NCBI GenBank assembly: GCA_015956445.1
Contig: WIUZ02000020.1
Location: forward strand, 62,001-126,000
Origin: Thelephora terrestris
Taxonomy: Eukaryota; Basidiomycota; Agaricomycetes; Thelephorales; Thelephoraceae
Direction of reading: 5' to 3'
DNA: 64,000 nucleotides
Positions 1 to 10,980 of the stretch are shown here, piece by piece (within the stretch, counting starts at the first letter, position 1; every line of letters begins with the position of its first letter). The notes beneath the pieces are model-generated. The model searched no databases. It had not been told where the DNA came from and saw only the letters and a program-made list of their open reading frames with translations. The position numbers and the translations under genes were made by a program.

Positions 1-842
1 ATCACACTTCCCCAGCTCATCACGTATGTGATCCAGTGCGAGCATCTTTAACACGGGTATATCATACTTAGTGAAGGTTTGTCAGATATGTGTTGTGTGG
101 AGTCAATGGGGGAGACGGGGTGCGAACTTTATCTGCCAATCGGTATATGGACTTCGGAGACGGCCGGGGGACCTCATCATGAGAGGGGTTGACGATCTCT
201 GCGCCTCGCGATCTGCGATTCTCCTGGGAACCAAAAGGCGCGAAGTCTATCGCATTTGTGTAAAGGTACATCAGAAAAGCTTGGAACCTGCAATGACGTC
301 AAGGGAATGCCGAATGGGTCTCCAGGTCCCGCTTACGTCACGTATGCAATGTCTGGGATTTTGACCACCTTCCCCTTTTCGACGCACTCCTCGCGTTCCT
401 CGCAAAAAACCTCGTCCTCGCCTGGTATTTTGAAGGGATCGGGGGGATGAACCTTCGACTTGGCAACGGGCTTGAACAAGGAAACGCTCTCATCTTCCTC
501 GTCCTCCAGATCACTGTCCGACAAATATCCATAATCCTCTGCTGATTCCTTCTCGTCAATCGCTTCCTTGAAGTCTGTTGACTGGGATTCTGCGAAATGT
601 CCGAATAGCACTGTGAAGTCACAGTGAGCTTCTGTGTGAAATGAATTAAGTGTGGCGGGGTGCTCACGGTCGTCGAAGTGGGGGACCGTCTTCAGAACAT
701 GGCTGTTGGCGTAGAGTGCCTTTGGCCGGCATACATGACCATAGAAGTCCCTGTGCGAGTACAGGATGAACTTGGTATCGACGAGATTTCCGGTGGAGAC
801 TCCTTTATTCAAAGCCTCGCGAAGAGCAGTAGTAGCTGGCAT
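1..842 (-). CDS. BTB/POZ domain protein, 3' end cut by the window edge
   Basis: Four exons can be joined: 842-668, 610-337, 287-128 and 66 to the edge; all junctions keep frame and have GT-AG borders. The protein opens with LREALNKGVSTGNLVDTKF, then a PKALYANSHVLKTVPHFDD block, an acidic stretch rich in Asp/Glu/Ser, and after the second intron FQAFLMYLYTNAIDF, followed by IYRLADKYDIPVLKMLALDH. This order is the BTB fold of a protein family greatly expanded in Agaricomycetes, usually thought to act in protein-protein contacts or as adaptors for CUL3 ubiquitin ligases. The acidic loop in the middle of the fold is typical of the fungal family. The start at 842 is the first ATG of the open frame; a further 5' exon is possible. 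Function is by family only. Confidence 0.8.
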
Positions 843-1590
843 GTCCGCAGGTCGCTTGGGTAAGTCGGTTTCGTTACTCGCCGTATTTATGATGATTCAA
901 GAGTCGCACCCGTTTCTGGTTAAGACCCCGGAACGAGGCAAAAACATGGAGGTTGTATGGTTCTGGCAGAGGCGACACGCGAATGTTCGGCCGGTCTAGA
1001 CATCTCGTGGTAGAATCCAAACAGCAGATCCTACGTCATTAGCCGAGACACGACGATAAGAGCGTCTTGCAAAGTGTGGCGGTTGGCTCGAGGTCCGAAG
1101 GCGTGGCCTCGGGTGGCAGATGGGTCTTCGAATTATGACGCGCTAGATCGATCACTTGAATTGGGCAACCGTGCGAATGACCCAGTCCACTGAGTTCTAT
1201 CCTTTCAAACCATGCATCGCTAGCTGCGTCCACGTTTCTGTACATCCGAGCCATTCGCACCACCCGTGTGTACCACACGGAAAGCGATGGGAACCGAACG
1301 TACACGTTTCAGGTGCGTCCCCAGGAAACCTTGTTCGTTTTCTTAACCGGCAGGTGACTAGCGGCATACATAGCTGTGTCAGGACACGGCACCGACCGGT
1401 CTGCGTGCGTCGAATTGACCTCAGCAGAACATTCTGCGGAGATTTCTTTGCCCCAGTTTGGGTTTCGAGGAACTATGTACTGCTACATGTGCGCCGGACC
1501 CGACTACTTTGTTGTGTCCCGTGACCGAGAAAGTTGTACGTTAAGGCCCGTTCCCTTGCGGATACTAGACGCCGAGCATCCGCCACACTT
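843..1590. other. Intergenic stretch, no gene seen
   Basis: Short open frames on both strands overlap each other, lack conserved blocks and do not join through plausible introns. The first part should hold the promoter of the BTB gene. Confidence 0.4.
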
Positions 1591-3425
1591 CGACCATGGT
1601 CAAACGAGAAAACAATATTCGCTGCGCCGTGTGTGGCAAGGTATACGAAAACCCCGTCGAAGCCAGGAACGTATGTGTCCTATGACAGTTCGCCTTCTCG
1701 TGGTCCCGTTCTTGATAGCTCGTAGCATGCGCAGGTCCACTTTTTCGAACCTTCAGGGCGCACCGTTTCTGGTAAGGGGCCCGATGCCCCCGTCCCTCCC
1801 AAAAAGAAGCAACGCTCTAGAAAGACTCAGTTGAAGCCCGTCAAGCCCGTCCCTGTCAAGGGACCCCATATCAAACTTGGAGTGGCGGAGGGGTTTACGA
1901 TGGCACCAAAGGTTCAACCTAAGCCATCCTCCGAGGGTCGAGCGTACATGCCTTGTCAATGGTGTCCCCACTTGTGGAAATCCAAAACCCTTGCGGACTT
2001 CAATAAGGTGTCACAACTTGCGTTCACACCGGCGGCCCACTGATTATCCTCTTCAGCACAGCAAAAGGTTCCACTGGACGGTTTACAAGGTAATGTCTAA
2101 GCAAGCCTGCATTCCTTGTGCTGATCGAGAATAGGTTCGCACCGTTACTCTGATGTAGGAAATCCAAAATGTCCTCATCTTCCGTTGTCCAGTGTTCGAG
2201 GTGCCCAGCCGCAATGACTTGTGAAAAGATGTGGAATGTTAGTGCAACTTGATCTCCCGCTCGTGCTACCCCTAACGTTATCGAAGCATCTAAAGGACGC
2301 GCACGGCGTAAGAAAACGCCAGAAGACTATGAGAAAACTCCGCAAAAAAGTCTATAAGGACCAACCTGTTCAAGATTGTTCCTTGGTCGAATGGTCTGAC
2401 GTACGCCTCCCGTTTTTGTTCAAGCATGCCAACTGAAACATCCTAGGAAGATGGACGCGCCCCCGAGGCCAAGGGAGAACAGCCCGCTCATGACCACCAG
2501 CAATCCTTCAGCTGTGACTCATGTCCAGAAAGTTTTTTGACCGCAGAAATATTGTTAATGGTAATTAACTCCCCTATGGGCTGCCTGTCGGGTTTACTCC
2601 TAGTTTTCCCTTATGCAGCACACGAGATTAGTCCACCACTGGATGTGCGTGCACTGTGGAAACCTCCCTTTCTCCAGCGTGTGGCTCTGGCGAGAGGTGA
2701 GTGCGTGGGTGTCTAGCCGCCTCTGGCCTTGTGTGACGCAAAAACTTCTACATACAGCACCGCGCCACGGCTCACAAGCTCCTGTATTGGCTTCTATGGA
2801 GGCCGCCAATCAGGATGTTTTCCCCCGAGATGTACAAATAAAAGCGTTTGAGCGACTGCGATGGAATGATTATTCCCTGATTAAAACTGGCAGCGAAATG
2901 CTCTGTGGAAAACGTTTCCCCGATCCCACTACCAAGGACTTGCATTATACTTCTGTTACGCCATCTGTTGCCCACCTATTATATCCCCTGAATGAACGTG
3001 ACACCTGTTCTCCATGAACCCAAGGCGTCAACCATTCGCCATAACTACAAGAGAGATATTCATTGTGCTGTATGTGGCAGGGTATGCCGACCCAGTCGCA
3101 GCCCGGAACGCGTGCGCCATACTGCATGCGACCGCTCGCTTCTGTCGGATTGGCTCTTGGCGTGACTAACCCTCGAATGGCATACGAAATGAGTCGTCCA
3201 CTGTCTAACATGCGGGTATTGTGAATGCCTGCCCGCATTCCCCAGCGTGCTCCTCTGGCAAGAGATGAGCGCGCAAATGCCAAACCGGCCCTTGTCCTGT
3301 TCAAAAGGAAGTGTTTGAGCGCTAACTTTGTGACGGATTGGTCCCCCAAAAACCAATACAACGACCCGAAGAATTTTCAACGCGGACCGTTTGGTTGTCG
3401 AACACTTGCTTCCGTGCACTGAAGT
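1590..3425 (+). pseudogene. Decayed C2H2 zinc-finger-like repeat region
   Basis: Read on the plus strand, scattered pieces look like zinc-finger halves but are split by stops and frame changes. At 1620-1685 and again at 3061-3125 related DNA encodes RCAVCGKVYENPVEARN and HCAVCGRVCRPSRSPER. At 2621-2702 and 3181-3268 a second related pair occurs, the first reading WMCVHCGNLPFSSVWLW. Other pieces are MPCQWCPHLWKSKTLADFNK near 1950 and LSKHLKDAHGVRK near 2280. No single model gives a continuous protein. The simplest reading is a relic of a multi-finger gene that was internally duplicated and then broke down. It could instead be a multi-exon gene with many short introns that I failed to assemble; transcripts would decide. 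Confidence 0.4.
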
Positions 3426-3601
3426 ACCCTTTCCTTCCAGTGTCCACTAAAGTTGAACACTCGCGCTAGCTCAGCGTTTCGTCCGGACAGATAGCTACAT
3501 AGTGATACATTATCTCATTATCGTGGTTTACATTACAGACTCGTGGCGTGGAGGAAAAATATCGTAAGTAAAACGTGCTCGTAATGGAACGATTCTGGGC
3601 A

Positions 3602-5001
3602 TCATGCGCGCAAGCGGAGCTTCAGCTGGGACCCATCGACGCAGAACCCAGCAAAGTTCTTTGACGCTCCTAAGCAATCCACGCGCCTGAGACCGCCGTT
3701 GTATACCACGGATTGAGCCTCTCCCCCCTGCTGCGAATAGAGACGTTCGCGCCATGAGTCCCTCACGATCCTCCCATTGGCTTTTCCGTAAGATTTGATG
3801 ATATCGTACTCGCCATGGGTGAGTTGGGTCTGGAAGTAGTCGTGAATCTCGTGGAAGACGTCCGATATCCGAACCGGGCGATGCTTTCGTATGGTGATTG
3901 GCTCCCAGTTCCATTTTACGCCTGGATGGTCGAGGAAGTGAAGCTCGACGGACAGTGTGTTCGTCGGAGGGTTCGTGGCCGGTTCAATTGCATTCGCAGT
4001 GAGGTCTGCATCGTTTAGCACATACCTCACCCTGTCGATAGGCTCGGAGACATTCCACTCGATCAGCGCCGCAAGTAATGGATTGAGTGCAAACTCCGAC
4101 TGGTGGTCGTCGGAGGATGAATCTGACGAATCAGATGAGATGATGCTTGGAATGAGGCCCAGACCTCTGGGCTTGTCGTCTCCATCCCCTACATCGATGA
4201 TACTGGACGAGGACGAACCGGGGTTTGCCAACGTATCGGGCAAAGGGAGCGTAGATGTAGGTGCTGGGGTGTATGTCAGAGAACCGTGTGGGATATTCCA
4301 GGTATACTGGTTGGGCGGAATGTTTCCCAAGTCTGGCAGGATCGAACCGGGGACTGTGCTTTGATCAGGACTCGGAGTTTGTGGAATGACGGCGCGTGCG
4401 GTCAAGTGAGGAGTTTGGTTGATCCGGATAGTGGGACGAGCCGGCGAAGGATTCAAGGTGGCAGAAGTAGGGGCTGGGGTGAGGCCTGGGAGGTTGGCTG
4501 CAGACGTGGACAAATAAGTTAGTGCTCGGTATTCTACGGATAGGTTATGCGTACCCGGTAACGATAGTGTGCTCAGCGGCATGGTTTGGGCAACGGGGGT
4601 CCCAGAATCCTTGGGAATCGGAAGAGGCTTCTGTTGGTATGTAGATGGCAGTGTACTCAGTGGAACCGTTTGGGCAATGGGGGTCTTCTTGGGGTTCTTG
4701 GGGACTTGTTGGTATACATGCGGGCTCATCTGCGGCTTAGGTCTTTCCGGCTGCGGAGGAGGGAAACGTGGCCCGGGCTTAAACTTGATATCACCACTAT
4801 AGTCGTAATCAGGGCCGCCGTCAACGGGGAGTATGGCTACGAAGGGTTAGAGAAGGGAGGTATGGCGGGAAGGCAATGGAAGCTCCTACCTATTGGATAA
4901 TAATGGACCTGGGTGTTCGTGGTGGGCTCGTTTGGCAGACACCCGAGCTTCTGCAAGGTTCGACCGACCCAGTGCAATTTAGGTTCAGAAGGCCCAGTCA
5001 T
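3602..5001 (-). CDS. DUF6699-type basidiomycete protein
   Basis: Two exons (5001-4890 and 4836-3602, intron phase 1) give about 448 residues. The first two thirds are low-complexity, rich in Pro, Thr and Ser, with a repeated IAQTVPLSTLP / VAQTMPLSTLS motif and an acidic serine patch (SSDSSDSSSDD). The last 150 residues form the conserved part: LNPLLAALIEWNVSEPIDR, then LSVELHFLDHPGVKWNWEPI and VRISDVFHEIHDYFQTQL, ending in RRVDCLGASKNFAGF. This matches the DUF6699 fold, abundant in Agaricomycetes and of unknown function. The start is the ATG of MTGPSEPKLHW; a GTG-initiated extension upstream was not used. The disordered N-terminus suggests a scaffold or regulatory role, but that is inference. 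Confidence 0.8.
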
Positions 5002-5719
5002 CAAGAGTATTAGAGGGAGAGAGGGAGGGGAGTTGTGTCCCACCACCCTCGTCGGCTCGAGGTCTTATATCTAAGGACTGTGGCGTGGCACGTCTAGCCG
5101 CCACAGATAGAGACAAAAAGCCCTTGCTTCCTCGAAGGATGGCAATAATGGCTCAGCCTCAACAACAAAGGGTCTGCACAGGTTACGTCGAAAGACTTTG
5201 ACGGGAACGTCCCGCCTAATTTACGCGAGCTTGACGACATTGTCCCAAGCCTAGTGATCCAGCCTTTGAACAAAGTGGCGAATGGAGACCGGTGTTGGAG
5301 GGATCAATGCGCGGACGTTGGGGCAAGTAAACATCATGCTGGCTAGGCACGTCCGACGTTGCTCTTTGGGTGGGCGCGTCGGAGAGATGTCACACGTCAC
5401 CCAGGATTCTTCACACCAGGCTCCATCGTGCCCCTTGCTGCAATTGTAGCCCAGGTACTCCTATAGGTAGCGTAGGGCGTTCTCCTTGGATTTGAAGATT
5501 TCTAAGGGTTGAGGCGGAGCGTTCGACTCACTCCAATCAAACTACTACGATCACGCCTTTCAATTGAGCTTTCCGAGTGACTTACGCGATCGATAGTGCC
5601 AAATCCAAGCTACTTTATGGGTGGGCTTTTATTTTAAATTTATTAACGTTGATTAACCAAGTCATTGAGAACCCGACGAGACAAGTATCCAAAGCCGAAA
5701 CATAAGATATGCGGTGGTC
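5002..5719. other. Intergenic stretch between two minus-strand genes
   Basis: No conserved reading frame was found on either strand. It should contain the promoter of the DUF6699 gene and the 3' end signals of the polymerase gene. AT-rich sequence near 5630-5650 is compatible with a 3' end region. Confidence 0.4.
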
Positions 5720-8700
5720 CTACCACTCTAGCTGCTGATCAAACCTAGCCAATGTCGCGTTTGAGTCTTCCACGTCTTTCTGTGCCTTCTTCCTCATGTA
5801 AAAGATCGGGCAGTCCTTGCTCGTACACAGCACATCCTGAAAGCGGATACAATCCCTCAGATCAGTACCGGGACCATTATGAAAGAGAGCGAACGGTCCC
5901 GTTGGCGAAGCACTGACCTGGTGAAGGGACCCCTGACAACGTTGACACTGCGTCCATAACCTTGCGAATCTTGTCTGGAAATCTGCAGCGGTCTTAATCT
6001 GTTTGTGATACAGCTCTGGCAATCGGCTTTGACAATTGTTGCAAACGGCACCATCTGGAATGAGCATCAATCAATTTATCGCCCGACCCGGTCTCCATTC
6101 CAAAAGCCACACACCTGGGACGCTATTCGTTGGTTTCAATGCCGTTTTGCACCCCAAGCAAGTCCTCGTCTTCACTGCAAATTTCATCAAACCGCCTACA
6201 GTCGGCGTCGCGATCTGTATCGTCCTGGTGTGGTCGCCGGATACTGTGACGGAGGGATTAGCCCTTTGCACCGGTTGCATTATCAAGGCATCCTTACATA
6301 GGGAGGAAGCCTTCGGTCCCAAGATAGGTTCAAATATACGCATGAGAGGCTTGGAGAGTTGATTGTCCAGGTAATACTTCGTATCGATCGGGACGTTGTT
6401 CTCTAGAACATACAGAGGGTCTTCCGACTTCTCGTATGCGGCAGAGCCTGTGTGGACGGCAGCCATCGAGTCAGGCCCCTTTTAACAAAGGAAATAGAGA
6501 GCATACCTTTATACCCCTTGATGATCACATAGGCAACACGATCTCCCAGCGCAGGTGCAGATCCAGCATCACGTTGCTTCATCCGAGCAGCCAGCTCGAC
6601 GTGCGCTTGTTTGCCAGCGTAGTCCGTTTTTGCCAGGGCCTTTGTGATTACGAGTTGTGACATGTCGATCTTGTTTTGCAGGAGGTCGGAAATAATTTGT
6701 TTCGTATAGCTAGGTCAGCGAGAGCGTCAGAAGAAGCCCAGAGGGAAGAATGGCTGGGTAGAGCAACCTACGCTTGGGCATCTTCTACGTTCCTGTCGAT
6801 TAACATCTTGTGTAAGCACGTCTCAATCACGGTGGAGACAAGTCGACAGTTGTCTCGTCGTACGGTCTGTCAACAGCAGGACTTCAGCGTTCCCTCACCC
6901 CGAGATCAGCGTGCACGTACCTCGATACCTTTCGAATCCATTTTATCGTACTTCTCCGGTCGCGTCCAATACAGTCCCGCATACCTCTTCTTGTTGATCA
7001 ACAAGTACGGGAAATATACCTTCTCGAATTCGAGCTTGATTGGTCTCTCGAACTTGGTCGACACGAGATCCGCTGCTTCACTACCAAGTCTCATGACGGT
7101 CTTCAGGTCTGTAGGCCCGAACTTGACCATGACGGAGTCTGTATCACCGTAAATGACATCGGCGTTGTGCTCTTGACCGTTTTCGATCGTATAGTACGCC
7201 TCAACTTCTTTTTTCGTTATTTCGATCATTGCTCGCCCGTAGGCTGTGACGCTAGACGAGATGGCGAGACACGGGAGCTTCCCGATCGTGGCACCAGTAA
7301 AACCGTACACGGAGTTGGCGCTGATCTGATAAAGGTTTCAGCGACCCAAGATCTAGGGTTGCAAGTCTACCGACCTTCAGAGCGAGTTGCCTCCCATCCA
7401 GCACAGCCTTTTTGAACGGATCTGTTTCTTTCTTCAAATCCGCCTTGGCTCTCTTCCTGGCGGAAATCAAGTCGTCCAAAATCGTAGGCAGGAGGCCACG
7501 CCTCTTTGACTGCGTGACGAACAAATCTGCGCCAGGCATGTGAAAAACAAACGAGAATCGTCTGCGGCGAAACGTACCGTTGTGAGGAGTTTGAATGTAA
7601 TCCACGTCCTTGACCAGCCCTAGCCTCTCCACGGACCCTTTGTCCAGCAACGTGGTATAGCAGAGGTTATGAGCCATCATTATCGAGGGATATAGAGAAC
7701 TGAAATCCAGGGTTGCGATGGGAACGTCGTAGAAACCCTTCTTGGGTTCGATGACCGTGGCACCCTCATATTGTTCCTCGGTGCCTGGCACTTGCTTTCA
7801 GTGCTACGAAAACCTATCAGGAACGTGTATTTACCTCCACCCGGGAGGTTGGGGATGAGATAATTCTCTTCGTTTGCTTTCCTGTACAGCTGCGACAACA
7901 CTTTGATGGATTGTCCTCTTGCGAGAAGGAAATTGAACGGTACGCCCGTCACACGTGCCATCTCGGTGTAATTGATGAAGCACATGAGTTTGTCCATAAG
8001 TCGTTGAGGCAAATACGCATCCTAAAGCAGGATTTTTGTCGGTCTACGACGTGTGGTGAATCGCAGGATAGCTACCTTCAGACAGTACACGGCTAACCGT
8101 CTCCTTGATTCCGGGGTTCCGTTCTGAAGTTCTGTGATGACAGAGTGATGTACTTCCTCCTTCTGCTCACCCAAAAATTGCGCACAAACGGAGTTGAGGG
8201 TGTAGCTTCGGAGTTTATACTCTCTCTGCATAAGCTGCAGGAGATCAAGCTGCAATCTTCCTTCCATTGGCGTTTCTTTGGAGACGCGTTGCCCATAAGC
8301 CTTTGAAGAGAAGTGGGTATCCTTTGTCTGGGTCTTGACTGGCGAATGTCAGCACATAGCGGCGAAGGGTCTGGAGAAGACACACTGTTGAGGCGACTGA
8401 GGAAAGGGAAGTCAACCAGCTTCAGATGTTTCGCGCGTTCCATGAGGTACGGCAAATCGAAGCCGGAGATATTATACCCAATTATCATATCAGGGTCGAC
8501 CTTCTGAAGGAACTTAGACCACTCCAGCAACAGCTTTGATTCCTCCTTGAAGGAAATGACTTGGGAGCCTGCGATATTGGAGCAGGTATTCAGCGTAAAG
8601 ATATTCCGGATGAAAGGCTTTGATTCCCCTAGGCGCGCCGTGGGTCAACTTCAAACTGTGACAATGAAATAAATTCGGTGATTACCCTGTCGGGTTACCA

Positions 8701-9988
8701 TATTGGCAATCTGGATGACGGGATCTTTGCTGGCCTCTGGGAAAATACCCTTCCGACCTGCACACTCGATGTCGAAGCTAAGTATCCGGAGAGGCGCGAT
8801 CCTAGACCATTCGCCCTCCGGTGGGTGCGATATGAACTTGTCCCATCTATTCTTCCGTGAATGCAGGCACAAAGGAGGTTGCCCGGATTTACACACCTCA
8901 CAGAAATCTCGATCTGGCATTTTGACCGCTTCGCATGAACCAAGGTATAGTTGCCCGCAGGGACTTCGATCCAGTTCATACCAACAACCTTGGTGTCAAT
9001 CATGAACCGGAGGGTGTAGACAATGTTACTCTCAAAGGTCGGAACAACTCCGCCAAACAACCCTTGGTAGGAACATTCAGCTCTTTCGAAGACGCGTGTG
9101 GAAAGGTAAGGTGAGGGTGTCCGGGGAACTGTCAATGCACTTATCTCGAACTTTGGGAACGTTTCCCGAGCTCATTGTAGCGATCCTGATGAAACTGACG
9201 AGTGCATCTCCCGAATACTTCATCAGACTCCGTTTCTTGACGAGCTGCGTTCCTGCGACATAGTCCCCCCCCGAAATTTCCTGCGCAAACAACTCAGTGT
9301 CAATAGTGTGAATGCTTGTGAAGCCATACATTCAAGTAGTTCTTAAACGGCTCCAGATCGTTACTCGTGAAACCGCGTGGACACGGAATGTAGAAATACG
9401 GATCGAAGTTGGTAACGTTCATGAGGACACTGTGTCCTTCCTACCGCATTTGATGTTAAACGAGGACGTTTGAAGTAGACTATCTGCGCACCTGCGTGAC
9501 CCCATACAACCTCACCATGATGCCGGTAGACTCAGTGACTTGGTCGATGTCGATCTGTTGGAATACTGGGAACGTTGATTCAGTTCACGGAGTGACGGAC
9601 TACATGGAATACGTTACTTATTGTGTCCCTCTTTGGGTTGATTGTCGGCGGCGGCGGACGATCCCAACTATCCGAACCGCCTTCGACACCTTGTTCAATC
9701 CGGTTAGTGAGATCTTACCAGGTCACATAAACAAGGACATACGAGAATCTTCCCCAGCATCCTCCTTCAGCTTCTGCAGTACATCCGCAAATGATGACTG
9801 GTTCTGTGGTTGTGAACCGGAGGGGTCAAGCTTTCTTCTCTTTGGGGCGGGTTGTGAATTCCGGCCTTCTGTCATCGTTCTGTGACACAGGATTTAGCGC
9901 AGGGTCTGTTTCGGGCGAATGCTACTTACTTTTCCCTCGCCAATGGAACGTTCTCCTTGAAGGAAGGAGAAGGGGAATCGACGTCCAT
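5720..9988 (-). CDS. POL3: DNA polymerase delta catalytic subunit
   Basis: Family B replicative polymerase, the lagging-strand enzyme with 3'-5' proofreading, acting in the nucleus with PCNA. About a dozen exons. The N-terminus starts [19 protein letters not shown] and carries a basic PKRRKL patch (possible nuclear signal), then a WDRPPPP block. The exonuclease shows [15 protein letters not shown] (motif I, near 8770), [17 protein letters not shown] (motif II, near 8460) and [10 protein letters not shown] (approaching motif III). The polymerase core has [14 protein letters not shown] (motif A, near 7690), [19 protein letters not shown] and [11 protein letters not shown] (motif C, near 7150). 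The end carries CysA (CLGC ... CNNC) and the Fe-S-type CysB (CQRC ... [14 protein letters not shown]), closing in FDQQLEW. All catalytic Asp/Glu residues are present, so it appears intact. The start ATG at 9988 precedes the first intron-containing exon. Confidence 0.97.
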
Positions 9989-10980
9989 CTTGTCCCGTCG
10001 CGTTTGATCGTGGAAGGGGAGATGAGGAGCGCGTCGCAGTCATGTGCCATCATTCGGCCCGTGACGCGAAGCACGATTCATCCAATCGAGGACGGTCTCA
10101 CGGTCAATTGCTCATTCCACATAATATCAAGTCGGCCCATGGGTGCATGTGTCCCTTGAAGACGCGAAGTAGTCGTTGAGATTCGAAAGTCTTAGCATCG
10201 GAGACCCAAGGCCAGCGATCGGTGCTGTCTGGCGTACACACCATGATCCAAAGGTCTCCCCTACATAAATCATCTGCTCCGCTGCGACAGAACCCTTCCT
10301 GCGCAGTCCTCTGCGACCACCATCTGAATCAGCCAAGCCCGGCTGGCCGGTTTTCATTTCCTCCGATTATCCGATCCTCATCGCAAGGACATCCCCGAGC
10401 TGAATTGCACCCCTTGAGCTCGAGTTCCCCACAGATTGCTTCCATCTTAACCTGTCTGGACTTGAAACCTCTAATTGCGCTCACCTGGTCAGCGACGAAG
10501 CTATTGTAAAACACTTCTCAAGGCCCCGGGACTATGATTGCCAGGGCGCTGCAAGTTGGCTAGTCTCGACACAAGCCCAGATCCACTGAGAAGGGGATAA
10601 CCTTCATACGTGGAAGCCGCCTCAACGACTCGAGAGCCATGGGCTTAGTACAAACCTAGGTGCTCGATGATTGACTCCAACCCTCTCAAGGGGTTGTAAC
10701 TAAACATCTCACTTTCACGACCCTCGTGTCGATGGATCCGTACCCATGGCCATCTGATTGGGTCGTGTAGGCCTGGGTATTTTGGCAACATGGGCTTCAG
10801 TGAGTTGTTTACCGCGCAGAATTTGCATTCGCTCCTGGGAGTTTGGGTGTCTGCGCCGGTCGCGAACATGCGAGGCACGAGATGAGTACATATGTTTGTA
10901 GAAAACCAAGTGGTAAACTATGGCTACATCCACCAAAGACTGCTAGATAGAGAGACGGCAGCCTATGATGATGGACGAAA
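9989..10980. other. Intergenic region between POL3 and PRP4, with one unexplained ORF
   Basis: Apart from the open frame at 10645-10878 listed separately, frames here are short and carry no recognisable motif. A second minus-strand frame (10329-10514) has three cysteines (CGELELKGCNSARGCPC) but no match I know. The POL3 promoter must lie at the left end and the PRP4 3' end at the right. Confidence 0.35.
10645..10878 (-). CDS. Small hypothetical ORF with CxxC motif (possible gene fragment)
   Basis: I do not recognise this frame. It reads as about 77 residues with SECKFCAVNNSLKPMLPKY, PWVRIHRHEG and MFSYNPLRGLESIIEHLGLY, a composition that looks more like a folded protein than like random antisense. 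It lies between the PRP4 3' end and the POL3 start, on the same strand as both. No partner exon with a convincing splice site was found, so it may be a terminal exon, a decayed copy or chance. Confidence 0.25.
   Translation of the reverse strand: MPRMFATGADTQTPRSECKFCAVNNSLKPMLPKYPGLHDPIRWPWVRIHRHEGRESEMFSYNPLRGLESIIEHLGLY

Noticed and set aside
4330-4360. Second tRNA-like box B (GGTTCGATCC on the minus strand)
   Set aside because: It lies within the DUF6699 coding exon and has no cloverleaf.
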